A stretch of DNA of 25,561 nucleotides from positions 1 to 25,561 of the IMG/VR virus record IMGVR_UViG_3300004770_000104; one strand, written 5' to 3'. A program made the translations under genes and the position numbers. The notes under the pieces were generated by a model. It ran no database searches. It was not told the DNA's origin and worked only from the letters and a program-made list of their open reading frames with translations. Position 1 is the stretch's first letter. Each line of letters begins with the position of its first letter. The stretch is from a virus. Below, in pieces: positions 7,127 through 13,993 of this stretch.

Positions 7127-8853
7127 TGAACAACGATTTCGCAACCTCGTATGCAGCAATCATCAAGGCTGAAAAACAAGATGACGGCTCACTTATGGTT
7201 TACGGCAAGGCAACGGATGAAACCCTTGACCTTGACAATCAAATCTGCGATGCCGCATGGCTCTCAACCGCTATGCCTCAATGGTTCAAGTCCGGCGGAA
7301 ACATCCGCGAAATGCACTCATCAATTGCGGCAGGAGTAGCCAAAGAATATGAAGCTAAGGAAGATGGTCATTATATCCGCGCTCATGTTGTTGATCGTGA
7401 TAGCGTTAAGAAAGTCGAAGCGGGCGTTCTTAAAGGCTTCTCAATAGGCATCAAAGCCCCTCGCGTTGTACGCGACACCAAGGCTGCTAATGGTCGCATT
7501 ATTGACGGTCAGATCATCGAGGTTTCACTCGTAGATCGCCCTGCTAACCCATCTGCCAAACTCATCATGGCTAAGAGCGTAGATGGCGAGTCCACACTCG
7601 TTCAGGTTGAAGAGTTGCACGAATACTCAGCACCACTTCCAAGCGATCTCTTTAAGCGTGAGGTTTCCGATAAGGAGCGCCAAACCCTTGCAGCTCGCGG
7701 TGCAGCGATGCCAGATGGCTCATACCCAATCGCAAATGTCAGCGACCTCAAGAACGCTATTCAAGCCTTCGGTCGCGCTAAGAATCCATCCGCAGTTAAG
7801 AAGCACATCATCCGCCGCGCTCGCGCACTACACGCGCTTGATGTTCTGCCTGAGGAATGGAATGTCGGAAAGGCGCTCAAGGGAATTACCCCAGATAGCG
7901 TGAAGTTCGACCAAGATGCCTTTGAAGTTGCCCGCCGAGCTATTGCTCAACTTATTCAGGTTGAGGCTGGCGAAATGGGCGATGGAGAAGATGAAACCTA
8001 TTCTCTTGGACAACTGGTCGAGGTGGCTAATCACCTTATGGCTTGGTACGAGGGAGAACAACAAGAGGGAGAAACAATGCCAGAATCAATCGAGTTGTCT
8101 GCTGCGGCTGACACGGTAAAAGAGCCTGACACAACCGCCGGATGCGATTGTGATGGCTGCAAGTCTTGTAAGTCTGACGGTGGATGCGATGACAAGATGT
8201 GCAAGTCACATCACACAGGCGCAGACAAGTCAGCAACAGTTGAGAAATGCCTACAATGCGGATGCAACCAAGTTGGTCAATCTCACGGTCTAACCACCGT
8301 TCCAGATGTCACCGCACCGGGTCAAATCCCAGTTCAAGCAAATGTATCAACTGCCACAATCGTTACACCTGAGCAACTTGGCGGAAGCGTTAAGTCTGTT
8401 GAGGGTGACGAAGTTCCTGCTGCCGAAGAGGTTGCAGAAGAAGTTGCTACCGAAGAAGTAGCGACAGAAGAAGTTTCTGCTGAGGAATCAGCAGAGAAAA
8501 CCCTGCTTAGTGATGAAGTCGTACAGACCATCATTGAAAAGGCCGTGTCAATGGTTACGGAATCTGTGAAAGCAGAAGTTGTGCTTGCTAAGGCTGCGAT
8601 TGAGGCAGCAGAGAGCAAGGCAGCAGAGCTTGAAACCGAACTCGCACAGGCTAAATCAGCAGCAGTCGCAGGTGGGCCAAAGCGCTCAGCGATTGCAGCA
8701 GGTAAAACCCAAGCTAACGATCTCCTTGTTAAGGCAGCGCAGTATTCTGCAAAAGCAGCCGCAGCAACAGATCAAATTCTCGCAAAAGGCTACAAGGACT
8801 TGGCAAACGAATTTATTGCCAAGGCTCAAGCCTCAACCACAGAAAAGGAATAA
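7126..8853 (+). CDS. Prohead protease fused to scaffold
   Basis: 575 aa. Residues 1-150 are a caudoviral prohead protease (S78/U35-like): His64 in REMHSS, Ser106 in GVLKGFSIGI and EVSLVDRPAN at 132-141. Residues 180-245 resemble the DUF6582-like helical domain often joined to these proteases. Then comes a linker, a Cys-rich segment (nine Cys at 340-380), an acidic Glu/Val repeat (430-460) and an Ala/Lys/Glu coiled coil to the end, which looks like a scaffold. The protease matures the head by cleaving scaffold and capsid N-termini. The major capsid gene follows after six bases. An in-frame start at codon 318 with its own SD would yield the scaffold alone. Confidence 0.85.
   Translation: MNNDFATSYAAIIKAEKQDDGSLMVYGKATDETLDLDNQICDAAWLSTAMPQWFKSGGNIREMHSSIAAGVAKEYEAKEDGHYIRAHVVDRDSVKKVEAGVLKGFSIGIKAPRVVRDTKAANGRIIDGQIIEVSLVDRPANPSAKLIMAKSVDGESTLVQVEELHEYSAPLPSDLFKREVSDKERQTLAARGAAMPDGSYPIANVSDLKNAIQAFGRAKNPSAVKKHIIRRARALHALDVLPEEWNVGKALKGITPDSVKFDQDAFEVARRAIAQLIQVEAGEMGDGEDETYSLGQLVEVANHLMAWYEGEQQEGETMPESIELSAAADTVKEPDTTAGCDCDGCKSCKSDGGCDDKMCKSHHTGADKSATVEKCLQCGCNQVGQSHGLTTVPDVTAPGQIPVQANVSTATIVTPEQLGGSVKSVEGDEVPAAEEVAEEVATEEVATEEVSAEESAEKTLLSDEVVQTIIEKAVSMVTESVKAEVVLAKAAIEAAESKAAELETELAQAKSAAVAGGPKRSAIAAGKTQANDLLVKAAQYSAKAAAATDQILAKGYKDLANEFIAKAQASTTEKE
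8077..8853 (+). CDS. Nested scaffold protein from internal start
   Basis: An ATG at 8077 lies in frame with the protease gene (codon 318) and is preceded by GAGGGAG, ending about six bases upstream, a better SD than that of many full genes here. Translation from it would give 258 aa containing the Cys-rich segment, the acidic repeat and the C-terminal coiled coil, i.e. a protease-free scaffold. Lambda uses the same arrangement (C and Nu3). That this start is used is inference from the site and the known precedent. Confidence 0.5.
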   Translation: MPESIELSAAADTVKEPDTTAGCDCDGCKSCKSDGGCDDKMCKSHHTGADKSATVEKCLQCGCNQVGQSHGLTTVPDVTAPGQIPVQANVSTATIVTPEQLGGSVKSVEGDEVPAAEEVAEEVATEEVATEEVSAEESAEKTLLSDEVVQTIIEKAVSMVTESVKAEVVLAKAAIEAAESKAAELETELAQAKSAAVAGGPKRSAIAAGKTQANDLLVKAAQYSAKAAAATDQILAKGYKDLANEFIAKAQASTTEKE

Positions 8854-8859
8854 CCAAAC

Positions 8860-10518
8860 ATGGCCCAAATGCCTAAAGCAACAGACCTGTTTGCAGATGC
8901 TAACGATGCCAAGACATCGGCATTGCGCATGGAAGAGTATGTAGAAGTTCTCGGAAAGTCACTTTCTACTTCTACAAACGCTCCCGGCGTATCTGCTTCA
9001 GTAGATGCAACAGCACAACTTGAGGCTCTCGCAGCTAACAAGTCAATCACACCAGATGCTCTTAACTCACTTAACTCTGCTCTCGCTGCACAACGCCAGT
9101 CACAAGCAGATATCGTCAAGGACATCAGCCTTACATCTCCATTGTCATCATCTTTCGCAGCCTTCGACCTCGAAGCACCTGCAAAGCTCTTGACACCTCG
9201 CCCAACACCACTTCGCAACAAGATCGCCCGTAAAAAGGGTGTCGGTACTTCTCACCGTGTAAAGCGTATCCTCGGTTACACAGGTACAGGTACTGGTGGA
9301 GTCGGAAACATCTGGCCGGGAATCACAGAAACATCAACTGCAACTTTTGGTTCAATCAACTACGAGCGTGGCCCAAAGATCAGTTATGCTGCTGATGATC
9401 TAATCCTTCCATACAACACCTACTCACTATCTGACTCTGTCAGCTTCGATGCTAACTTCTCTGGCCTTGGATTCCAAGACCTTCGCCAGTTGTCATCAAC
9501 TTCTACCCTTTACGCAACAATGCTCATGGAAGAGCGTATGCTCCTCATGGCTCGCGGTACCGCTACAGGTTACTCAGGCGCTCTCTCAGCTCCAACAGTT
9601 TCAGTTGCAGCAGTAAACGCTTCTGGCACACAGACCGCTTTGGCTTCAAGCCAAGCCTTCTATGTCTATGTAACTGCTGATGCTGGTTCATTTGGACAAT
9701 CTGTTCTTTCAACAGTTCAGACCGCAACAACCTCATCTGGTTCACAGGTTCTTACCATCACAGTAACACCTGTAACTGGCGCACTTGGTTACAATGTTTA
9801 TGTCGGAACAACCACAGGTGCAGCTAACGCTCACTTCGTTGGTCGCTTCACAGGCTTGACTGCAACACTTCAGGGTGCTGCTTCAACACAGACAACAAAC
9901 AACAACCTTGTATTCAACACCACAGGTGTTCTCGCTTCAACAATCACAGGCGACACATCTGCTTACGCAACTGGTTATGACGGAATCATTCCTACACTTC
10001 TCGGTTCTGCTGGTGGATACAACAACAACATCAACGCTCAGTTCTCAACCTCTAATCCGGGTTCTGAATACCAGACCGTTTTCTACAACCTCTACAACAA
10101 TGTTAAGGCTGACCCAGATGAAATCCTCATCAACGGTTCAGACCGCAAGCAGTTGTCAGATGCAATCAAGAACGGCTCTACTGCAAACTATCGTTTGAAC
10201 CTCACCCAAACTGATGCTGGCGACTATGTCGGTGGCGCAACAATTGGTGGACTTTACAACGAAGTTACAGGCAAGCTAGTGGACATCACAGTTCACCCAT
10301 GGTTGCCACAGGGCGTATCTCCTGTTATGTCTTACACCCTTCCAATCCCTGACACAGAGGTTAGCGATTGCTGGGCTGTTTACAATGTACAGGATTACAT
10401 GGGTATCCAATGGCCTGTCACACAGTTCTCATACGATTTCAGCACATACTTCCGTGGAACATTCATGGCACAAGCACCAGCTTGGTCAGGTATCGTTTCA
10501 GGAATCGCATCTGCATAA
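8860..10518 (+). CDS. Major capsid protein, HK97 fold, with inserted domain
   Basis: 552 aa, placed directly after the protease/scaffold. The N-terminal ~105 residues are helical and charged, like a delta domain removed at maturation. The core then reads IARKKGVGTSHRVKRILGY, a long E-loop region, and RQLSSTSTLYATMLMEERMLLM (spine helix). Residues about 242-352 (positions about 9583-9915) are a beta-rich Ser/Thr insertion ending in TPVTGALGYNVYVGTTTG, a pattern typical of FN3/Ig-like domains. After it the capsid fold resumes (TGYDGIIPTLL, then EILINGSDRKQLSDAI near residue 425). SD AAAAGGAA precedes the ATG at about ten bases. The insertion is probably exposed on the capsid surface. Confidence 0.87.
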   Translation: MAQMPKATDLFADANDAKTSALRMEEYVEVLGKSLSTSTNAPGVSASVDATAQLEALAANKSITPDALNSLNSALAAQRQSQADIVKDISLTSPLSSSFAAFDLEAPAKLLTPRPTPLRNKIARKKGVGTSHRVKRILGYTGTGTGGVGNIWPGITETSTATFGSINYERGPKISYAADDLILPYNTYSLSDSVSFDANFSGLGFQDLRQLSSTSTLYATMLMEERMLLMARGTATGYSGALSAPTVSVAAVNASGTQTALASSQAFYVYVTADAGSFGQSVLSTVQTATTSSGSQVLTITVTPVTGALGYNVYVGTTTGAANAHFVGRFTGLTATLQGAASTQTTNNNLVFNTTGVLASTITGDTSAYATGYDGIIPTLLGSAGGYNNNINAQFSTSNPGSEYQTVFYNLYNNVKADPDEILINGSDRKQLSDAIKNGSTANYRLNLTQTDAGDYVGGATIGGLYNEVTGKLVDITVHPWLPQGVSPVMSYTLPIPDTEVSDCWAVYNVQDYMGIQWPVTQFSYDFSTYFRGTFMAQAPAWSGIVSGIASA

Positions 10519-10534
10519 TCATAAGAACACTAAG

Positions 10535-10560
10535 CAAGGCGCATCTTCGGGTGCGCCTTG
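10535..10560 (+). terminator. Strong UUCG-loop hairpin after capsid gene
   Basis: An 11-bp stem (CAAGGCGCATC at 10535-10545 with GGTGCGCCTTG at 10550-10560, one G-U pair) closed by a TTCG tetraloop. It is followed by TCTTATT, only weakly T-rich, so it could be a partial terminator or a 3'-end stabiliser for the abundant capsid message. Confidence 0.65.
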
Positions 10561-10581
10561 TCTTATTAAAGGAGAGGGCGC

Positions 10582-10845
10582 ATGACAAGATTTATCCCAC
10601 CACAAGGAATGAAATCCATTGGTGTTGAAACAAAAGATGGTGTTAAGACACTCAGGGCTGGCAGAGATGGAACATTCACCGTTAATGACCCTAAGTTGGC
10701 TAAACAACTCAAAAAAGAAGGCTTAGGTATCGCTGGAACTGCTGGCGTTATCGCTAACCCATCAAGCGTGGGCTTTAACTGCAAAAACTGCGGTTTCGGC
10801 TCATTCTTCAAAAAATGCTCAAAGTGCGGAGAGATAAATGGCTAA
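10582..10845 (+). CDS. Small zinc-ribbon head protein (87 aa)
   Basis: SD AAAGGAGAG precedes the ATG. The N-terminal half (GMKSIGVETKDGV, RAGRDGTFTVND) resembles small proteins found just after capsid genes in actinophages. The C-terminus is a zinc ribbon: CKNC and, nine residues later, CSKC. Its end overlaps the next gene by eight bases. A role in capsid or connector assembly is inferred from position; the metal site is inferred from the Cys pairs. Confidence 0.6.
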   Translation: MTRFIPPQGMKSIGVETKDGVKTLRAGRDGTFTVNDPKLAKQLKKEGLGIAGTAGVIANPSSVGFNCKNCGFGSFFKKCSKCGEING

Positions 10846-11080
10846 TGCTTACTCAGGTACAACTCACCAGTTCTCCACACCTTACCTCACGCTTACCGAG
10901 TACAAGAACGCGCCTACCGCGATTGATCTCGATAACCTCGTATGGAATTCACAAGACCCAGATGTTCAAGATGCGGAACTAGCCAATGTCATTGCTCGCG
11001 CAAGCTCATGGATTGATACATACTGCAACCAAGTCCTCAGCAACCACCGAAACCGAGCAACAACGCTCCCGTATCCGTGA
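10838..11080 (+). CDS. Head-tail connector, N-terminal part (frameshifted)
   Basis: The N-terminal 67 or so residues (YLTLTEYKNAPT, LANVIARASSWIDTYCNQVL) look like the start of a gp6-like/adaptor head-tail connector. After QVL the reading turns to NHRNRATTLPYP and stops, which does not look like the family. The +1 frame, at the same place, reads ATTETEQQRSRIRDDGTIRFHPR, the expected continuation. The gene is therefore one connector of about 296 aa covering 10838-11729, broken by a +1 change near 11036-11045. No canonical slippery site is visible there, so an indel mutation or a sequencing error is more likely than programmed frameshifting. Confidence 0.6.
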   Translation: MANAYSGTTHQFSTPYLTLTEYKNAPTAIDLDNLVWNSQDPDVQDAELANVIARASSWIDTYCNQVLSNHRNRATTLPYP

Positions 11081-11729
11081 CGATGGCACAATCCGCTTTC
11101 ATCCTCGCTATAACCCAATTATCGCGCTGACCTCATTTGCTTACGGCAACCCTAACTATCAGATGACAACAGTTGCCGATTGCTCGATTGCATGGATTGA
11201 GGATTCGCAGGTTATCTTTCCTTACTCAATGCTTTCAACTTCGTACACAAATCAGGGGCCACTTCAATTTGGCTTCCCAACAACGCCTCGCCAAGAAGTG
11301 TTCCTCAAGTACACCTATGTAAACGGCTACGCCAACACCCTTATTAACACGGCTACCGCAGGGCAATCAAGCCTCACAGTTACAGATGGCACAGGAATCA
11401 CCGCAGGGCTAACACTCAAGATTTACGATGGCTTTGATTCAGAGTTTGTCACAGTCGCCAGCACCTATACCTTTGGCTCAACCACAGTCCCACTCGTTGC
11501 GCCTCTTGCATACTCTCACGCTAACGGCGTATCTATCTCAGCGCTACCGCCAGCAATCAAGGAAGCTGCCATCTTGGTAACTACCTCAATGCTCAAAGTT
11601 CGTGGCGATAACTCAATGGTGATGAGCGTTGCCTCTCGCGCTTCACAGGCAGTTGAAGGCGCACAAGGTCTTGGCACAGAGATCAAGATTGCTCAAAACC
11701 TACTTGCTCCTTATCGCAGGATTAGATAA
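10986..11729 (+). CDS. Head-tail connector, C-terminal part
   Basis: Continuation of the connector in the +1 frame. From about 11040 the protein reads ATTETEQQRSRIRDDGTIRFHPRYNPIIALTSFAYG, a pattern of head-tail adaptor proteins that bind under the portal. It then has a beta insertion (about residues 120-180, TVTDGTGITAGLTLKIYDG) resembling domains in siphovirus connectors, and a C-terminal helix. The first ~19 residues from the ATG at 10986 (MSLLAQAHGL) are an out-of-frame reading of the N-terminal part and are probably not real. The stop overlaps the next start (TAATG). Confidence 0.65.
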   Translation: MSLLAQAHGLIHTATKSSATTETEQQRSRIRDDGTIRFHPRYNPIIALTSFAYGNPNYQMTTVADCSIAWIEDSQVIFPYSMLSTSYTNQGPLQFGFPTTPRQEVFLKYTYVNGYANTLINTATAGQSSLTVTDGTGITAGLTLKIYDGFDSEFVTVASTYTFGSTTVPLVAPLAYSHANGVSISALPPAIKEAAILVTTSMLKVRGDNSMVMSVASRASQAVEGAQGLGTEIKIAQNLLAPYRRIR

Positions 11730-12223
11730 TGGCTCTAGTAGGTCGTCAAGCCGTTCGGTCGGTTCTCGCAAACTTCATCGGTCAGCCAAATGTTCAAGGC
11801 TTGAATCAGGTTTTTACCTCGTTTCCTAAGCGTATTGACTTTGCCGTCAATGCCTTGCCTTCTCAGCAATCTCGCGCTGCCGCAGTTATCCATATCGAGT
11901 CAGAGCGCGAAACCCGCTTGGCTATCGGTGGAGCTACATCTGGAATCAAGCAGGTTGATTACACCGTTGTAATTCAGGTGTTTCATCATTCTATGGAGCG
12001 CGACTCGCAAGATGCTATGGATGACTTTGACCTAACGATTGACAACCTCAAAGAAAAGTTGCGCTCAGATCACACTTTCGGCGACCCATCAAGCAACCTC
12101 GTATGGCAAGGCGCAGAGCCAGCGATTGATGTTTCCTACGGCGAGCCTGTATCCAATGACGGCACATCTACCGAAACATGGGCATCACTTCGTTTTACCG
12201 TTACCCAAATGATTCAAGCATAA
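11729..12223 (+). CDS. Tail terminator/completion-like protein
   Basis: A 164-aa alpha/beta protein between the connector and the major tail protein, the usual place for tail terminator or head-tail joining proteins. It shows a VDYTVVIQVFHH beta strand, a central helix (DAMDDFDLTIDNLKEKLR) and a C-terminal strand LRFTVTQM, matching the compact fold of gpU-like terminators. These cap the tail tube and join it to the head. The call rests on position and secondary-structure pattern, not on a signature motif. Confidence 0.6.
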   Translation: MALVGRQAVRSVLANFIGQPNVQGLNQVFTSFPKRIDFAVNALPSQQSRAAAVIHIESERETRLAIGGATSGIKQVDYTVVIQVFHHSMERDSQDAMDDFDLTIDNLKEKLRSDHTFGDPSSNLVWQGAEPAIDVSYGEPVSNDGTSTETWASLRFTVTQMIQA

Positions 12224-12231
12224 GGAGCATC

Positions 12232-12390
12232 ATGGCTAAACATAAATACACGGGAGAGTACGAAGTTACCTTCCCCTCAATCGCAACCGTAGTAAAGCCG
12301 GGCGATGTATTTGAAGCGCCAGCAGATTTCAAGGCACATAATGTAGTACCAGTTAAAACAACCAAGCCAACAGTAGGAGATGAAGAATGA
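12232..12390 (+). CDS. Small protein upstream of major tail gene (52 aa)
   Basis: The start at 12232 is chosen because AAGGAG lies five bases upstream; an in-frame upstream start has no SD and would overlap the previous gene. The protein is beta-rich (KYTGEYEVTFPSIATVVKPGDVFEAP). Its stop overlaps the next start (ATGA). Comparable tiny genes occur before the tail tube gene in actinophages. Function unknown. Confidence 0.6.
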   Translation: MAKHKYTGEYEVTFPSIATVVKPGDVFEAPADFKAHNVVPVKTTKPTVGDEE

Positions 12391-13376
12391 CACTAGCCCA
12401 AAATTCCGTCAAGAGTTACCTTGGTGTTGCGCTTGAAACAACCAAAGGTACTGCGGTAGCCGCAACCAACTTCGTACCAATCACACTCAATAGCTTTAAG
12501 CCAGTTGATGTCATCGCGCCTCTTTACGACACAGGTATTCGTGGCTCACTTGTTGAGAACTACAACTATGTTCAAGGTCGCCGTAACACAACAGTAGATT
12601 TTAATGGCCCTGTATTTGCTGACACCATCGGATTCTGGGTTGCGGGCGTTCTTGGCGATGTAGTTACTTCTGGCTCAGGCGCTCCTTACACCCATGTAAT
12701 TTCTCTCAAGAACACAGTCGGAACAAGCACAGATGCTCAGCCAAAGGCTTTGACAATCACCGACTTCTATGGCGCAAACACTCGTTACTATCCGGGCTGC
12801 CAGATCACAGACCTTGGCTTGACCTTCAACGCTGACGGAATGTTGGAATACACCGCTAAGGCAATGGGTTTCCCATCAACCACAACAACCGCGCCAACAC
12901 CTTCTTTTACCAGCGTTCTACCTACTCAGGTATGGACAGGAACCGTGTCAATCGGTGGTACTCAGGTCGGATACCTTCGCACAGGTACTCTTGATCTTTC
13001 TCGCAAGTCTGAGGCCATCTGGGGTGTTTCTAACACACAGAACCCTTACCAAGTATTCCTTGGCAGCCTAACCGCTAAGGGCAAGATGACCTTCGTTATG
13101 CAAGATGACACCGAACTTACTCGCTACATCACAAACACTCAGCCAGCAATCACCGTGAACTTCTCAACAGGTTCAGGTGCAACTGCTACCGAGTTCCAAT
13201 TCACTCTCTCAAAGGGTGCTTATGTAACTGGCGCGATTGATCGCACCGCAGAGTATGTAGAAGTCACAGTTGATATTGAGGGTCTTGGTAACTCAACAGA
13301 TGTTGGTGCAACTGGTGGCTACTCACCTGTAAAGTTCACTCTACAAAACGCTTTCCCTTCTGGCACATACCAGTAA
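12387..13376 (+). CDS. Major tail (tube) protein
   Basis: 329 aa. It begins with SYLGVALETTKGTAVAATNFVPI, a hallmark of siphovirus tail tube proteins that start with a small N-arm and a tube strand. A beta-sandwich core follows, and the C-terminal part (KGAYVTGAIDRTAEYVEVTVDIEGLGN) is the usual closing strand pair. It polymerises into the tail tube through which DNA passes. It is coupled to the preceding gene by ATGA. A strong hairpin lies just downstream, and the tail chaperone genes follow, the classic order. Confidence 0.85.
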   Translation: MTLAQNSVKSYLGVALETTKGTAVAATNFVPITLNSFKPVDVIAPLYDTGIRGSLVENYNYVQGRRNTTVDFNGPVFADTIGFWVAGVLGDVVTSGSGAPYTHVISLKNTVGTSTDAQPKALTITDFYGANTRYYPGCQITDLGLTFNADGMLEYTAKAMGFPSTTTTAPTPSFTSVLPTQVWTGTVSIGGTQVGYLRTGTLDLSRKSEAIWGVSNTQNPYQVFLGSLTAKGKMTFVMQDDTELTRYITNTQPAITVNFSTGSGATATEFQFTLSKGAYVTGAIDRTAEYVEVTVDIEGLGNSTDVGATGGYSPVKFTLQNAFPSGTYQ

Positions 13377-13390
13377 CAGGGAGAAAACTG

Positions 13391-13421
13391 TATAGCCGGG
13401 GCCGCCTTCCCCCCGGCTATA
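13391..13421 (+). terminator. GC-rich hairpin after major tail gene
   Basis: A perfect 11-bp inverted repeat (TATAGCCGGGG at 13391-13401 and CCCCGGCTATA at 13411-13421) with a nine-base loop. No T-run follows, so it may act as an attenuator or as a 3'-end stabiliser, as suggested for the hairpin after the capsid gene. Confidence 0.55.
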
Positions 13422-13454
13422 CCCTAACCAGCGAAGGCAAGCAGGAAGGAAATC

Positions 13455-13805
13455 ATGGCTAAAACAATTACACTCCCAAGCGGTAACACCGTAACTTTGC
13501 GTGACCCTAGTGAGTTGCGCGTTAAAGATCGCAACAAGGTACTAGCTGCGGCACAAGGTCAAGAAGGCTTACTGCAAACAATGTCTATGCTCGATGGACT
13601 TATGGCAGTTCTTATCTCGGCGTGGTCATTTGATTTGATTATCCCATCAGTTGTTCTTACCTCTTTGGGCGAACTGACTATGGCTGACTACGATGCTATT
13701 GCGGCAGAAGTAGCAACTGCTCAAAATTCACTATTCCCCGCGCTCGCTGAAACACCAGAAACAGAAGCGAACCCTGATAGCCCTTTCGCCGACTCCAACG
13801 CCTAA
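13455..13805 (+). CDS. Tail assembly chaperone (G-like, unshifted)
   Basis: A 116-aa protein beginning MAKTITLPSGNTVTLRDPSELRVKDR, typical of the first tail assembly chaperone in actinophages. It lies between the tail tube and tape measure genes, the diagnostic place. SD AGGAAGGA is upstream. The C-terminus is acidic and Pro-rich. Near its end sits a -1 slippery heptamer with a downstream stem-loop, so part of the ribosomes should make a longer chaperone (see 13455-13993). Chaperones of this kind hold the tape measure in extended form during tail assembly. Confidence 0.82.
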   Translation: MAKTITLPSGNTVTLRDPSELRVKDRNKVLAAAQGQEGLLQTMSMLDGLMAVLISAWSFDLIIPSVVLTSLGELTMADYDAIAAEVATAQNSLFPALAETPETEANPDSPFADSNA

Positions 13806-13993
13806 AGTGGGTGTTGGAAGGTAATCGCAGAGAAGAAACTCTTAACTACCCAGACCAAGAGTATTTCTACTATGTCTGCGCTAAAGAGTTCGGCTGGACT
13901 ATCACCGAAACCGATGAGCAACCAGCAGCTTTGGTTGATTGGCTTGTGTCCATTCATAGCGTAGTCAGACAGGTTGAAAATGATAACAACTAA
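13455..13993 (+). CDS. Frameshifted tail assembly chaperone (GT-like fusion)
   Basis: A -1 shift on CCCTTTC at 13781-13787 joins codons 1-111 of the first chaperone to a second frame read from 13787, giving about 179 aa. The second frame is open only from 13781 (a TAG sits at 13778-13780), so the shift must occur at or after this exact site. Its protein is family-like: RRLQRLKWVLEGNRREETL, then DQEYFYYVCAKEFGW, and ALVDWLVSI near the end. No SD precedes the possible GTG at 13811, which argues against a separate gene. The fused form normally binds tape measure and tail protein together. Confidence 0.8.
13781..13818 (+). promoter_or_regulatory. Programmed -1 frameshift signal
   Basis: The heptamer C-CCT-TTC (13781-13787) is in the zero frame of the first chaperone and allows both tRNAs to re-pair (CCT to CCC, TTC to TTT). 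After a six-base spacer there is a nine-bp stem (TCCAACGCC at 13794-13802 with GGTGTTGGA at 13810-13818, one G-U pair) whose loop contains the zero-frame stop TAA (13803-13805). All three standard elements are present. Confidence 0.82.

Noticed and set aside
8334-8618. Reverse-strand Ser/Ala/Thr-rich ORF
   Set aside because: It is a mirror of the GAA/GTT repeats encoding the acidic scaffold segment.
8826-9221. Reverse-strand ORF of 131 aa
   Set aside because: It is antisense to the start of the major capsid gene and has no supporting signals.
11033-11045. Programmed +1 frameshift site in the connector
   Set aside because: No tRNA re-pairing on the +1 codon, no slow stop codon at the join and no stem-loop; an indel is simpler.
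13811-13993. Second chaperone as an independent gene from GTG at 13811
   Set aside because: No SD, and the frame upstream of the GTG is already family-like (LQRLKW); the frameshift signal explains it.
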